A stretch of DNA of 24,609 nt. Origin: an uncultured Eubacteriales bacterium. Lineage in GTDB: Bacteria; Bacillota; Clostridia; Christensenellales; UBA1242. The notes under the pieces are model-generated. The model was not told the origin of the DNA, ran no database searches, and saw only the letters and a program-made list of their open reading frames with translations. A program made the position numbers and the translations under genes. The DNA lies in the NCBI GenBank assembly GCA_948787875.1, contig CAQFKO010000018.1:1-24609 (forward strand), in the 5' to 3' direction. Of this stretch, positions 1-6,509 are shown one piece after another. How positions within the stretch are numbered: position 1 is the first letter of the stretch; every line of letters begins with the position of its first letter.

Positions 1-102
1 AATGTTGAAAAAGATCACAGATTTAAGCATTTAACAAGAGATTGGGCAAACAGTAATTACAAAAACCCAAAAAAGCAAGAAGAAGAACAACCGGGTCAAT
101 AA
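1..102 (+). CDS. C-terminal tail of an unidentified protein (5' truncated)
   Basis: An open frame runs from the first base to a TAA at 100-102 and encodes the last 33 residues of a protein that starts outside the window. The tail is hydrophilic and ends in a Lys/Gln/Glu-rich stretch (KKQEEEQPGQ), as in a disordered C-terminus. There is too little sequence to assign a family. A rho-independent terminator follows within 10 bases, which supports this being a real gene end. Confidence 0.55.
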   Translation, partial: NVEKDHRFKHLTRDWANSNYKNPKKQEEEQPGQ

Positions 103-110
103 ATTAAATT

Positions 111-140
111 TTAAACTGCCTAATATATGGCGGTTTTTTA
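111..140 (+). terminator. Rho-independent terminator
   Basis: An 8-bp stem (AAACTGCC paired with GGCGGTTT, one G-U pair) closes a TAATATAT loop and runs into a T-rich tail. It ends the transcript of the truncated upstream gene and insulates the metG promoter. Confidence 0.8.
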
Positions 141-162
141 TTTAAAAAACAATATTAATCTA

Positions 163-192
163 TTGACATATAAAAGGTTTAGTGAGTATAAT
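163..192 (+). promoter_or_regulatory. Sigma-A type promoter of metG
   Basis: A consensus -35 TTGACA (163-168) and consensus -10 TATAAT (187-192) are separated by 18 bases. Transcription should begin near 199, giving a leader of about 140 nt before metG. Confidence 0.85.
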
Positions 193-198
193 GTACTT

Positions 199-312
199 AT
201 GAGTTTAAAAAATATTAAGGTTCAACAACAAAAATAATTGTGTGCAATTTTTGCACACAGGCATTTTGTTGCTTGTGAAATATACCCAAGCAACAGCTTG
301 GGTCTTTTTATT
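199..312 (+). promoter_or_regulatory. Structured metG leader with terminator/antiterminator alternatives
   Basis: Four helices can be drawn. P1 is 226-233 with 264-271. P2 is 239-247 with 251-259, a 9-bp stem with a TTT loop. An antiterminator pairs 266-275 with 287-296. A terminator pairs 284-291 with 296-303, an 8-bp perfect stem with an AACA loop, followed by CTTTTTATT. P1 and the antiterminator compete for 266-271; the antiterminator and the terminator compete for 287-291 and 296. This is the layout of a transcription attenuator. I see no T-box (GGTGGNACC-like) sequence, so it is not a standard tRNA-sensing leader. A 12-codon frame at 199-237 starts at the predicted transcript end, but it has no Met codon beyond its start. 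Confidence 0.65.
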
Positions 313-339
313 AGCGAAGTAAAAATTATAGAGGTAATT

Positions 340-2418
340 ATGGATAATAACAAAATGAAAGAAATTATTGAACGAATGAAGTCGAACAGACCAAAATTTC
401 CAAAAAGAGCGGTTGTTACTGCGGGTATGCCTTATGGAAACAAAAATTTGCACTATGGTCATGTGTGCGGAATGTTTGTTTATGCAGATTTTTTTGCAAG
501 ATTTTTGAAAGATAAACTCGGAAAGGATAATGTTGTTTTTGTGTCGGGAACAGATTGTTACGGTTCACCATCGCTTGAAACTTACAGAAAAATGGTAAAT
601 AACGGCTACAAAGGCACAATAGAAGATATGGTTTTGGGCTTTAACAAAAATCATATAAAAACCCTTGCGGATTATGAGATCGGTGTAGATTGGTTTGAAG
701 GTTCGGCTATTGGCGAGTCAAAAGAAATGCACAAAAAGGTAAGCGAAGAATTTTTTGAAAGGCTTTATAATAACGGCACGCTTTCAAAAATGTCAACTTA
801 TCAATTTTTTGACACTAACGCAAACTGCTTTTTAAACGGAAGGCAAGTTATAGGAAAGTGTCCGATTGACGGTTGCAAAAGCGAAAAAGGATATGCTGAC
901 GAATGTGAACTCGGTCATCAATATTTGCCACAAGAATTGATTAATCCAATTTCTTCACTAACCGGCACAAAACCGGAGCTAAAAAAAATAGATAATTGGT
1001 ATTTTAATTTGCAAAACTATACCGAGCTTTTAAAAGAGTGGATAGACTACCTTGAAAAAAGCACCCCTACAAGAGAATTTGTAACAAAAGAAATAAAAGA
1101 ATTTTTAAAAGAGCCTGAAATATATATTAAAAAAGATTATATGGAAGCATTTGAAAAAATTTCAAAATATATTCCGCCTTTTACTCAAATAGAAGATAAA
1201 AGCAAGGCAAGTTTTGTTATTAGGTTCAATAATCTTTCAGACAGAGAAAAGGCTTGCGAAATATTGTCTGGCGCGGCACTGCCTGTTTGGGCAAAAAGTG
1301 ATGTTGCCCCGGAAGAAAAAGTTGAGCCTATTTCGAGTGGGGCAATAAGATACAGAACAGGAAAAACTCTTGTTCCGTTCAGGCTTTCGGGAAATATTAC
1401 TTGGGGTGTTCCCGTTCCCGAAAAAGAGGGCATGAGTGACCTCACATTCTATTGCTGGCCGGAATCTCTTTGGGCGCCTATTTCATTTACAAGAGCATAT
1501 TTTAAACATTTAGGCAAAAATGAAGACGAATGGAAAAAGTGGTGGTGCAGTAAAGATTCAAAAGTTTATCAAATTTTGGGAGAAGATAACACATATTTTT
1601 ACGGTCCGGCACAGCACGCAATGTGGTTTGCAACTCAAAAAGGAAATCCTGTTATAGACGCACCTGAGGGTGAACTTCAAATGAGTCAATTAATTGTAAA
1701 CAAACATTCGCTTTTTATGGGCAACAAGGCAAGTTCCTCAGGGCAGTTAAAACCTCCAATGGCAGACGAACTTTTAAATTATTACACGCATGAACAGCTT
1801 CGTTCACATTTCTTGGCACTTTCGGTAGGAAACACTTCTTCGTCATTCAATCCAAAAGTTTTTGATCCAAACGCAGATCCAAACGAGGTTGACCCGGTTG
1901 TTAAAGACGGCAACTTATTGACCAATGTTTATAACCGCTCACTCAGAACTTTATTTTATACTTGGCAAAAAGATTTTGGCGGCATCATTCCTTACTGCGA
2001 AATAGACGAAGAAATTTTAAATGAGTGTGAACTTACTGCCTTAAAGTTTGAAAAATGTATGATGGAAAATAAGTTCCATATGTGTATGTATGAGTTAGAC
2101 AGTTTTTTAAGAAATATAAACAAATATTGGACAAAGAATTTTGTTGCCGATAATAAAGAATTGGAGGCAAAGTGCATTGCAAATACTCTCCATTATGCAA
2201 AGGTAGCAATGGTATTGCTTCATTCGGTAGCGCCAAAGGGAACGGAAAATGTTGCAAAATATTTGGCAGTGTCTGACGAGGTGTTTGATTTTAACAAAAT
2301 CAATGAACCTATTTATAATTATTTTAATGACAAACAAAATCATAAGCCACTTTTTATTGAAGCAAAATTTGACTTTTTCAAAAAGCATCCAAGTCAATTT
2401 ACTTTGTCTGATAATTAA
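340..2418 (+). CDS. metG: Divergent methionyl-tRNA synthetase
   Basis: Class I aminoacyl-tRNA synthetase that would charge tRNA-Met in the cytoplasm. The ATG at 340 is chosen because GAGG lies at 331-334; the frame stays open upstream through the leader hairpins, which are unlikely to be coding. The 692 residues show a HIGH-type motif HYGH (38-41), a putative zinc knuckle (C174, C179, C189, H193), the MetRS-like stretch YQILGEDNTYFYG (410-422) and an NRxxR-like anticodon region near 532-536. Two things are odd. About 85 extra residues lie between the catalytic core segments (about 266-349). The KMSKS loop reads KASSS (463-467), losing the second lysine. No C-terminal EMAP-type tRNA-binding domain is present. 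It may be the only MetRS of this lineage or a second, modified copy; the family is clear, the activity less so. Confidence 0.85.
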   Translation: MDNNKMKEIIERMKSNRPKFPKRAVVTAGMPYGNKNLHYGHVCGMFVYADFFARFLKDKLGKDNVVFVSGTDCYGSPSLETYRKMVNNGYKGTIEDMVLGFNKNHIKTLADYEIGVDWFEGSAIGESKEMHKKVSEEFFERLYNNGTLSKMSTYQFFDTNANCFLNGRQVIGKCPIDGCKSEKGYADECELGHQYLPQELINPISSLTGTKPELKKIDNWYFNLQNYTELLKEWIDYLEKSTPTREFVTKEIKEFLKEPEIYIKKDYMEAFEKISKYIPPFTQIEDKSKASFVIRFNNLSDREKACEILSGAALPVWAKSDVAPEEKVEPISSGAIRYRTGKTLVPFRLSGNITWGVPVPEKEGMSDLTFYCWPESLWAPISFTRAYFKHLGKNEDEWKKWWCSKDSKVYQILGEDNTYFYGPAQHAMWFATQKGNPVIDAPEGELQMSQLIVNKHSLFMGNKASSSGQLKPPMADELLNYYTHEQLRSHFLALSVGNTSSSFNPKVFDPNADPNEVDPVVKDGNLLTNVYNRSLRTLFYTWQKDFGGIIPYCEIDEEILNECELTALKFEKCMMENKFHMCMYELDSFLRNINKYWTKNFVADNKELEAKCIANTLHYAKVAMVLLHSVAPKGTENVAKYLAVSDEVFDFNKINEPIYNYFNDKQNHKPLFIEAKFDFFKKHPSQFTLSDN

Positions 2419-2437
2419 TTAAAGTAGAGGAAGATTT

Positions 2438-2851
2438 ATGTTTGAAAGTGTTAAAAAAGAAGAAATAGTTGTAAGTGGAAATAATTCAACTACTAATGTT
2501 ACAAAAATAAATTCTATAAATGTTGAAAAATCAACCAAACCAAAAGACTCAAAAATTAAATCATTTTTTGCAAACCTTTTTACTTTGGGAATTTATGGTT
2601 TCGCAAAGAAAAGAAAAAGAAAAAAGGAAGAGTTGCTTAATTCTAAAACGCAAAAAGCAGAAGAAAAGGGCACGGTAGAAAAGGTTTCAAAAAAGGAAAT
2701 CAAAGAAGCACAAATACAAAATGAAGAAGAGCAATTTGAAAATAAAGCAACTATTTCTTTGCAAATTCTTCGTGCGCAAAGGTTAAAATTGGAAAGTGAA
2801 AACAAAGATAAAAATAAAACCGAAAGCAATGAGCAAAGTCAATTGCAATAA
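2438..2851 (+). CDS. Small charged hypothetical protein
   Basis: A 137-residue protein I do not recognise. GAGG lies 8 bases before the ATG, and the gene starts 19 bases after metG with no terminator between, so it is probably cotranscribed with metG. Residues 1-35 are polar. Residues about 43-55 (SFFANLFTLGIYG) form a short hydrophobic or amphipathic stretch followed directly by the very basic run KKRKRKK. The rest is Lys/Glu-rich and probably helical or disordered. There is no signal peptide and no full transmembrane helix. The hydrophobic patch next to a basic cluster could bind membrane or RNA; this is inference only. Confidence 0.7.
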   Translation: MFESVKKEEIVVSGNNSTTNVTKINSINVEKSTKPKDSKIKSFFANLFTLGIYGFAKKRKRKKEELLNSKTQKAEEKGTVEKVSKKEIKEAQIQNEEEQFENKATISLQILRAQRLKLESENKDKNKTESNEQSQLQ

Positions 2852-2878
2852 TTTTTATGATCTGAGTTTCAGCAAAAT

Positions 2879-2910
2879 AAAAATTTATGGAAATTCCATA
2901 AATTTTTTAT
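2879..2910. terminator. Bidirectional rho-independent terminator
   Basis: A perfect AT-rich hairpin (AAATTTATGGA with TCCATAAATTT, loop 2892-2894) has a T-rich tail on the right and an A-rich left flank. It sits between the convergent ends of the small charged protein and tspO, so it can serve both strands. Confidence 0.75.
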
Positions 2911-2972
2911 TTTTTAATAAATGTTTAAAATTCAACCGATTTTCATGTGAGTTTTGTTGATTTTTGCGTTTT

Positions 2973-3620
2973 TTAAAAGTTTATAATAGAAATTGCCAAG
3001 TTTAAATAAAGTGCATAAATAAGCCAGAGCGTATAAATTGAAAATATAATTCCGGCAGGCAAATTGCAAACAAAATATCTGTACATTACTATACAAGCCG
3101 ATGCAACGGTTAAAAGTAGCCAAACGGTTGCAAAAATAGGAAGGTCAAGTCTGAAAAAGAATAGTGGCCACATTATGTTAAAAAACATATGAACAAAATA
3201 AATTATAAGATTGATTTTTCTATCACTTGCTTTAATCTCTTTGTCACGCCACATCAAAAATGTAGCAACTCCGATTGCTATATAAATTATTGCCCAAGCA
3301 ATAGGAAAAACTATTTTAGGAACTATTCCTTGTGGCATTTGATAATTTCCAAAGCTGAACATTTTTCCGCCAAGCAGGGTTGCGATTCCTCCAAGAACAA
3401 TTGTGCCTCCGATAAACAGCAGGGCATCAAGCCACCAAACATGTTTAACAAACTTTGAGTCTTTGTCATTATTTGATTTTGAGCCGGCAACTTTTACGCT
3501 GCTATCAGAACTTGCGATTGTGTGCTTTTCTTCTGTTTTGCCTTTTGAAGCCAACGTTGATTTATTATAATTTTTGCTTTTAGAACTTGTTTTGCTTTTA
3601 CTTTGATTATTGTTTGCCAT
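2973..3620 (-). CDS. tspO: TspO/MBR family membrane protein with long N-terminal extension
   Basis: A 215-residue protein on the minus strand. The ATG at 3618-3620 is chosen because AAAGAGG lies a few bases upstream on that strand; a start 16 codons earlier has no such site. Residues 1-60 are a low-complexity Ser/Lys/Asn tail. Five membrane segments follow (about 63-83, 102-124, 137-156, 160-180, 186-213), matching TspO topology. Family-like motifs are the Pro/Trp-containing helix 2 ending in MWR (123-125), NIMWPLFFF (148-156) and LYLNLAI (204-210). TspO proteins bind porphyrins and related ligands in membranes; the ligand here is unknown. Typical members have about 150-160 residues, so the tail is an addition. 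The gene stands alone, divergent from the ABC-F gene. Confidence 0.8.
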   Translation of the reverse strand: MANNNQSKSKTSSKSKNYNKSTLASKGKTEEKHTIASSDSSVKVAGSKSNNDKDSKFVKHVWWLDALLFIGGTIVLGGIATLLGGKMFSFGNYQMPQGIVPKIVFPIAWAIIYIAIGVATFLMWRDKEIKASDRKINLIIYFVHMFFNIMWPLFFFRLDLPIFATVWLLLTVASACIVMYRYFVCNLPAGIIFSIYTLWLIYALYLNLAISIINF

Positions 3621-3691
3621 AAAAACCTCTTTATATAAATGATTGCAAATTTTATTAAAATTATTCAATTATTTTTATAACGCAGAAAACA

Positions 3692-3721
3692 TTGACAATT
3701 ATTAATCAAATCATTTATAAT
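3692..3721 (+). promoter_or_regulatory. Promoter of the ABC-F gene
   Basis: Consensus TTGACA (3692-3697) and TATAAT (3716-3721) with an 18-base spacer. The predicted start lies about 20 bases before the ATG at 3749. Confidence 0.8.
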
Positions 3722-3748
3722 TGCTATGTAAATTTGTGGGGTGAAAAT

Positions 3749-5320
3749 ATGATTAATGTTAATAATGTAAGATTACAATTCGGCGGAAGAATTCTTTTTG
3801 AAGATGTTAATCTGAAATTTGAAGATGGCAATTGCTATGGCATTATTGGTGCTAACGGAGCAGGAAAGTCTACTTTTTTGAAATTAATAACAAAGCAAAT
3901 TGAACCAAGTTCGGGTGATATAATTATTGATCGTGGCAAAAGATTAAGTGTGCTTGGTCAAGATCAAAAGGCTTGGGATGACTATACCGTTCTTTCAACG
4001 GTTATGCATGGCTATGAAAGATTGATGGAAATCATGCGTGAAAAAGACGAACTTTATGCAAAGTTGGACTTTACCGAAGCTGATGGAATTCGTGCCGGCG
4101 AACTTGAAAATGAGTTTATGGAAATCGGTGGTTGGGAAGCCGAAAGTGAAGCGCAAAATCTTTTAAACGAACTTGGAATTCGTGAAGAACTTTTTAATGT
4201 TTTGATGCGAGATATCGATCCAAAAATAAAAGTTAAAGTTTTGCTTGCAAAAGCATTGTTCAAAAATCCGGATATTTTGATTTTGGACGAACCTACAAAC
4301 AACTTAGACGCAAAAACTGTCAATTGGCTTGAAAACTTTTTGATTGAGTTTGAAAACTTGGTTATCGTTGTTTCGCATAACCGTTACTTTTTAAACAAAA
4401 TTTGCACTCATATTTGTGATATTGATTATGGCAAAATTGAAATGTTTGTGGGCAACTATGATTTTTGGTACGAAACAAGTCAGCTTCTTCAAAGACAAGC
4501 AAAAGAGCAAAACAAAAAAGCTGAACAGCGAGCAAAAGAACTTCAAGAGTTTATTGCAAGGTTTGCAGCAAATGCATCAAAAAGCAAACAAGCAACTAGC
4601 AGAAAAAAAGAACTTGAAAAATTGCAATTTGTAGATATAAAACCTTCACTCAGAAAATATCCTTATGTGGATTTCAAACCTAACCGCGAAATCGGAAACG
4701 AGGTTTTAAGAGTTAATGGTTTAACCAAAAACGGTTTGTTTGAAAACATTTCGTTCACTGTCAACAAGGGCGACAAAATTGCATTTATGTGTCAAAACGC
4801 AAATGTTGTTACCATGCTTTTTAAAATTTTAATGGGTGAAGACTCTGCCGATAGCGGAACTTTTGATTGGGGTGCAACCGTAACTCCTTGCTATGTTCCT
4901 GAAAATAATGATGCATATTTCAAAGATTGCGGGCTTAGTTTGGTTGATTGGCTTGCTCAGTATTCGGAAGAAAAAGATCAAACCTTTATTAGAAGCTGGC
5001 TGGGAAGAATGTTGTTCTCGGGCGAAGAATCACAAAAGAAGGCAAACTGTATTTCGGGTGGCGAAAAGGTAAGATGTATGCTTGCCCGTGCCATGTTGTC
5101 TGGCGCAAATTTCTTGATTTTTGACGAACCAACAAACCACTTAGACCTTGAAAGCATTACTTCACTAAATAAAGGTATGATTAACTATAAGTCGCCAATA
5201 CTCTTTACCAGCCAAGACCATCAGCTTTTGCAAACCGTTGCAAACAGAATTATAGAAATTGACAAAACCAAAGTTTATGACAAACAAACAACTTATAACA
5301 ACTATCTTGGTTTGGACTAA
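3749..5320 (+). CDS. ABC-F ATPase (YbiT-like) with one degenerate ATP site
   Basis: A soluble tandem ATPase of the ABC-F family, whose members act on ribosomes rather than in transport. The ATG at 3749 has GGGGTGA at 3738-3744; in-frame codons upstream overlap the promoter. Of 523 residues, domain 1 has an intact Walker A GANGAGKST (34-42), Walker B ILDEPTNNLD (178-187) and H210. Its signature motif is lost (DIDPKIK, 155-161). A charged linker covers about 243-300. Domain 2 has lost Walker A (CQNANVVT, 348-355) and its switch histidine (Q489). It keeps the signature ISGGEK (435-440) and Walker B FDEPTNHLD (458-466). The losses all fall in the same composite site, leaving one functional site. 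Antibiotic resistance is possible but nothing specific points to it. Confidence 0.88.
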   Translation: MINVNNVRLQFGGRILFEDVNLKFEDGNCYGIIGANGAGKSTFLKLITKQIEPSSGDIIIDRGKRLSVLGQDQKAWDDYTVLSTVMHGYERLMEIMREKDELYAKLDFTEADGIRAGELENEFMEIGGWEAESEAQNLLNELGIREELFNVLMRDIDPKIKVKVLLAKALFKNPDILILDEPTNNLDAKTVNWLENFLIEFENLVIVVSHNRYFLNKICTHICDIDYGKIEMFVGNYDFWYETSQLLQRQAKEQNKKAEQRAKELQEFIARFAANASKSKQATSRKKELEKLQFVDIKPSLRKYPYVDFKPNREIGNEVLRVNGLTKNGLFENISFTVNKGDKIAFMCQNANVVTMLFKILMGEDSADSGTFDWGATVTPCYVPENNDAYFKDCGLSLVDWLAQYSEEKDQTFIRSWLGRMLFSGEESQKKANCISGGEKVRCMLARAMLSGANFLIFDEPTNHLDLESITSLNKGMINYKSPILFTSQDHQLLQTVANRIIEIDKTKVYDKQTTYNNYLGLD

Positions 5321-5330
5321 TATTCAAATT

Positions 5331-5361
5331 AAAAGTCATTAAATTTAATGGCTTTTTATTT
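5331..5361 (+). terminator. Rho-independent terminator of the ABC-F gene
   Basis: A 10-bp stem (5331-5340 with 5347-5356, one G-U pair) with an AAATTT loop and a T-rich tail, 10 bases after the stop codon. The roughly 150 AT-rich bases between it and the tRNA promoter show no coding or structural signal I can support. Confidence 0.8.
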
Positions 5362-5508
5362 TGCTGATATTTTGAACTTTTGCAGGAAAAAAGGAAAGTG
5401 TAATAAATTTTTTTTAATGCTTCTTTTATTATAAAAGTAATTTATCTTCAATTATTTTTTATAAAAAATTTTATGATCTAAAAATTCTTTAAAAATTTAT
5501 AAATTTTG

Positions 5509-5537
5509 TTGACAATTATTTATTTTTAGTGTAATAT
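5509..5537 (+). promoter_or_regulatory. Promoter of the tRNA cluster
   Basis: TTGACA (5509-5514), 17-base spacer, TAATAT (5532-5537), about 30 bases before the first tRNA. The short leader before tRNA-Pro would be removed by RNase P. Confidence 0.75.
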
Positions 5538-5567
5538 TATATCGTTAGTTTGATGCAACGAATCTAA

Positions 5568-5644
5568 CGGGGTGTGGCGCAGTTTGGTAGCGCGCGCGGT
5601 TTGGGTCCGTGAGGTCGTGAGTTCGAGTCCCGCCACCCCGACCA
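5568..5644 (+). tRNA. tRNA-Pro (anticodon TGG)
   Basis: A complete 77-nt cloverleaf. The acceptor CGGGGTG pairs with CACCCCG, the discriminator is A5641 and the CCA is encoded. The anticodon TGG is at 5602-5604 in a TTTGGGT loop. The T-stem has an A5620/C5630 mismatch; the rest pairs well. Confidence 0.93.
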
Positions 5645-5662
5645 TTGTTGCATTAATTAATT

Positions 5663-5739
5663 GGGCCTTTAGCTCAGTTGGTTAGAGCGACCGGCTCATA
5701 ACCGGTTGGTCCGCGGTTCAAGTCCGTGAAGGCCCACCA
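5663..5739 (+). tRNA. tRNA with CAT anticodon (elongator Met or Ile2)
   Basis: A 77-nt tRNA with a GGGCCTT/AAGGCCC acceptor, encoded CCA and anticodon CAT at 5697-5699. The paired first base of the acceptor argues against the initiator. The acceptor and the CTCATAA loop resemble the Bacillus-type tRNA-Ile2 that is modified by TilS to read AUA, so I lean to Ile2. Sequence alone does not exclude elongator Met. Confidence 0.9.
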
Positions 5740-5746
5740 ACAATTT

Positions 5747-5823
5747 GGCTCGATAGCTCAGTTGGTTAGAGCGCCAGCCTGTCACGCTGGAGGTCGAGGG
5801 TTCGAGCCCCTTTCGAGTCGCCA
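5747..5823 (+). tRNA. tRNA-Asp (anticodon GTC)
   Basis: A 77-nt tRNA. The acceptor GGCTCGA pairs with TCGAGTC (one G-U), the discriminator is G and the CCA is encoded. The anticodon GTC is at 5781-5783 between CCAGC and GCTGG. It begins 7 bases after the previous tRNA. Confidence 0.95.
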
Positions 5824-5830
5824 AAGTTTT

Positions 5831-5860
5831 TGCTTATTTTTCTCAAAAATAAGCACTTTT
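5831..5860 (+). other. Hairpin between tRNA-Asp and tRNA-Phe
   Basis: A perfect 11-bp stem (TGCTTATTTTT with AAAAATAAGCA, loop CTC) followed by CTTTT. It could be a weak terminator that lowers expression of the downstream tRNAs, or a processing element. The T tract is short. Confidence 0.5.
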
Positions 5861-5863
5861 AAT

Positions 5864-5939
5864 GCCTCGGTAGCTCAGTCGGTAGAGCAAGGGACTGAAA
5901 ATCCCTGTGTCGGTGGTTCGATTCCGCCCCGCGGCACCA
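5864..5939 (+). tRNA. tRNA-Phe (anticodon GAA)
   Basis: A 76-nt tRNA with anticodon GAA at 5897-5899 in a CTGAAAA loop, discriminator A5936 and encoded CCA. The acceptor GCCTCGG/CCGCGGC has one mismatch, T5867 opposite C5932. It is the cognate partner of the pheST T-box at 20845-21086: specifier TTC, and TGGT opposite the ACCA end. Confidence 0.94.
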
Positions 5940-6023
5940 TTTTTTTCTATAATAATGGAAAATTGGTTATGCTAATGTAGTTTAATTTAAACATTGTTTA
6001 ATATTGACTACATTTGCGCACTT

Positions 6024-6098
6024 GCCGGTGTGGCTCAATGGTAGAGCATCTGACTTGTAATCAGACGGTTGTTGGTTCGATTCCGACCACCGGCTCCA
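6024..6098 (+). tRNA. tRNA-Thr (anticodon TGT)
   Basis: A 75-nt tRNA with acceptor GCCGGTG/CACCGGC, discriminator T6095, encoded CCA, anticodon TGT at 6056-6058 and full pairing in all arms. The 84-base spacer before it holds an imperfect inverted repeat (ATGTAG at 5975-5980, CTACAT at 6008-6013) of unknown role. Confidence 0.95.
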
Positions 6099-6102
6099 AA
6101 AT

Positions 6103-6177
6103 GCTGATGGCTGAAAAGAGAAAGGGTAACTGACTTGTAATCAAACGGTTGCCCGCTCAATTTCGACCACGGCTCCA
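6103..6177 (+). pseudogene. Decayed duplicate of tRNA-Thr (TGT)
   Basis: This segment is the same length (75 nt) as the intact tRNA-Thr 4 bases upstream. Its 3' half is clearly the same sequence: CTGACTTGTAATCA, then ACGGTTG, CGACCAC and GGCTCCA. The 3' flank AAAATG is repeated as well. The 5' half has diverged so far that no D-arm forms (GAAAAGAG in place of the D-stem and loop), and the acceptor ends GCTGATG and CCACGGC do not pair. The T-arm consensus is damaged (GCTCAATTT). It reads as a tandem duplication now under no constraint. A transcribed non-tRNA role cannot be excluded. Confidence 0.85.
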
Positions 6178-6181
6178 AAAT

Positions 6182-6266
6182 GGGAAGATTGCAGAGCGGC
6201 CAAATGCAACGGACTGTAAATCCGTCGACTTCGTCTTCAGTGGTTCGAATCCACTTCTTCCCACCA
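6182..6266 (+). tRNA. tRNA-Tyr (anticodon GTA)
   Basis: An 85-nt type II tRNA with a long variable arm (GACTTCGTC). The acceptor GGGAAGA pairs with TCTTCCC, the discriminator is A, the CCA is encoded and the anticodon GTA is at 6216-6218. It is the last gene of the cluster. Confidence 0.95.
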
Positions 6267-6270
6267 AAAT

Positions 6271-6317
6271 AAACCTAACCAGAACAATTTTTAAGGTTTC
6301 GGTTAGGTTTTTTTATT
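6271..6317 (+). terminator. Terminator of the tRNA cluster
   Basis: A 10-bp stem (AAACCTAACC with GGTTAGGTTT) around a 20-nt loop, followed by TTTTATTG, starting 4 bases after tRNA-Tyr. Confidence 0.85.
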
Positions 6318-6459
6318 GTTTTAATTTTAAGTAAAGGGGAGTTTTAAAACGCAAAAATACTTATTTATGCATATTGGGAAAGGATAAACTTGTTTAAATT
6401 TTTCAATTTTGTAGTTATAAATTATGAAATTTCGGTTGCATTTTTTATTTTAAAAATAT

Positions 6460-6489
6460 TAGACAAGTTAGCAAAATTTATGTTAAAAT
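6460..6489 (+). promoter_or_regulatory. Probable promoter of the 68-residue protein gene
   Basis: TAGACA (6460-6465), 18-base spacer, TAAAAT (6484-6489). The same TAGACA variant stands before the DegV gene. Between the tRNA terminator and this site (6318-6459) I see no gene. Confidence 0.5.
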
Positions 6490-6509
6490 TTAAATTAGGA
6501 GAAATAATT

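Noticed and set aside
238..339. A 34-codon N-terminal extension of metG from TTG at 238
   Set aside because: It would translate the leader hairpins and terminator; GAGG and ATG at 331-342 give a normal start.
5362..5508. AT-rich spacer between the ABC-F terminator and the tRNA promoter checked for a small RNA or gene
   Set aside because: It has only short A/T runs, with no ribosome site followed by a start, and no stable GC-containing hairpin.
5975..6013. Inverted repeat ATGTAG/CTACAT before tRNA-Thr as a terminator or mobile-element end
   Set aside because: The stem is short and imperfect, has no T tract, and there is no matching repeat or target duplication elsewhere in the window.
5726..6334. 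Open frames across the tRNA cluster giving peptides of the GSIAQLVRAPACHAGGRGFEPL type
   Set aside because: These are the familiar false translations of tRNA genes; all of this sequence is accounted for by cloverleaf structures.
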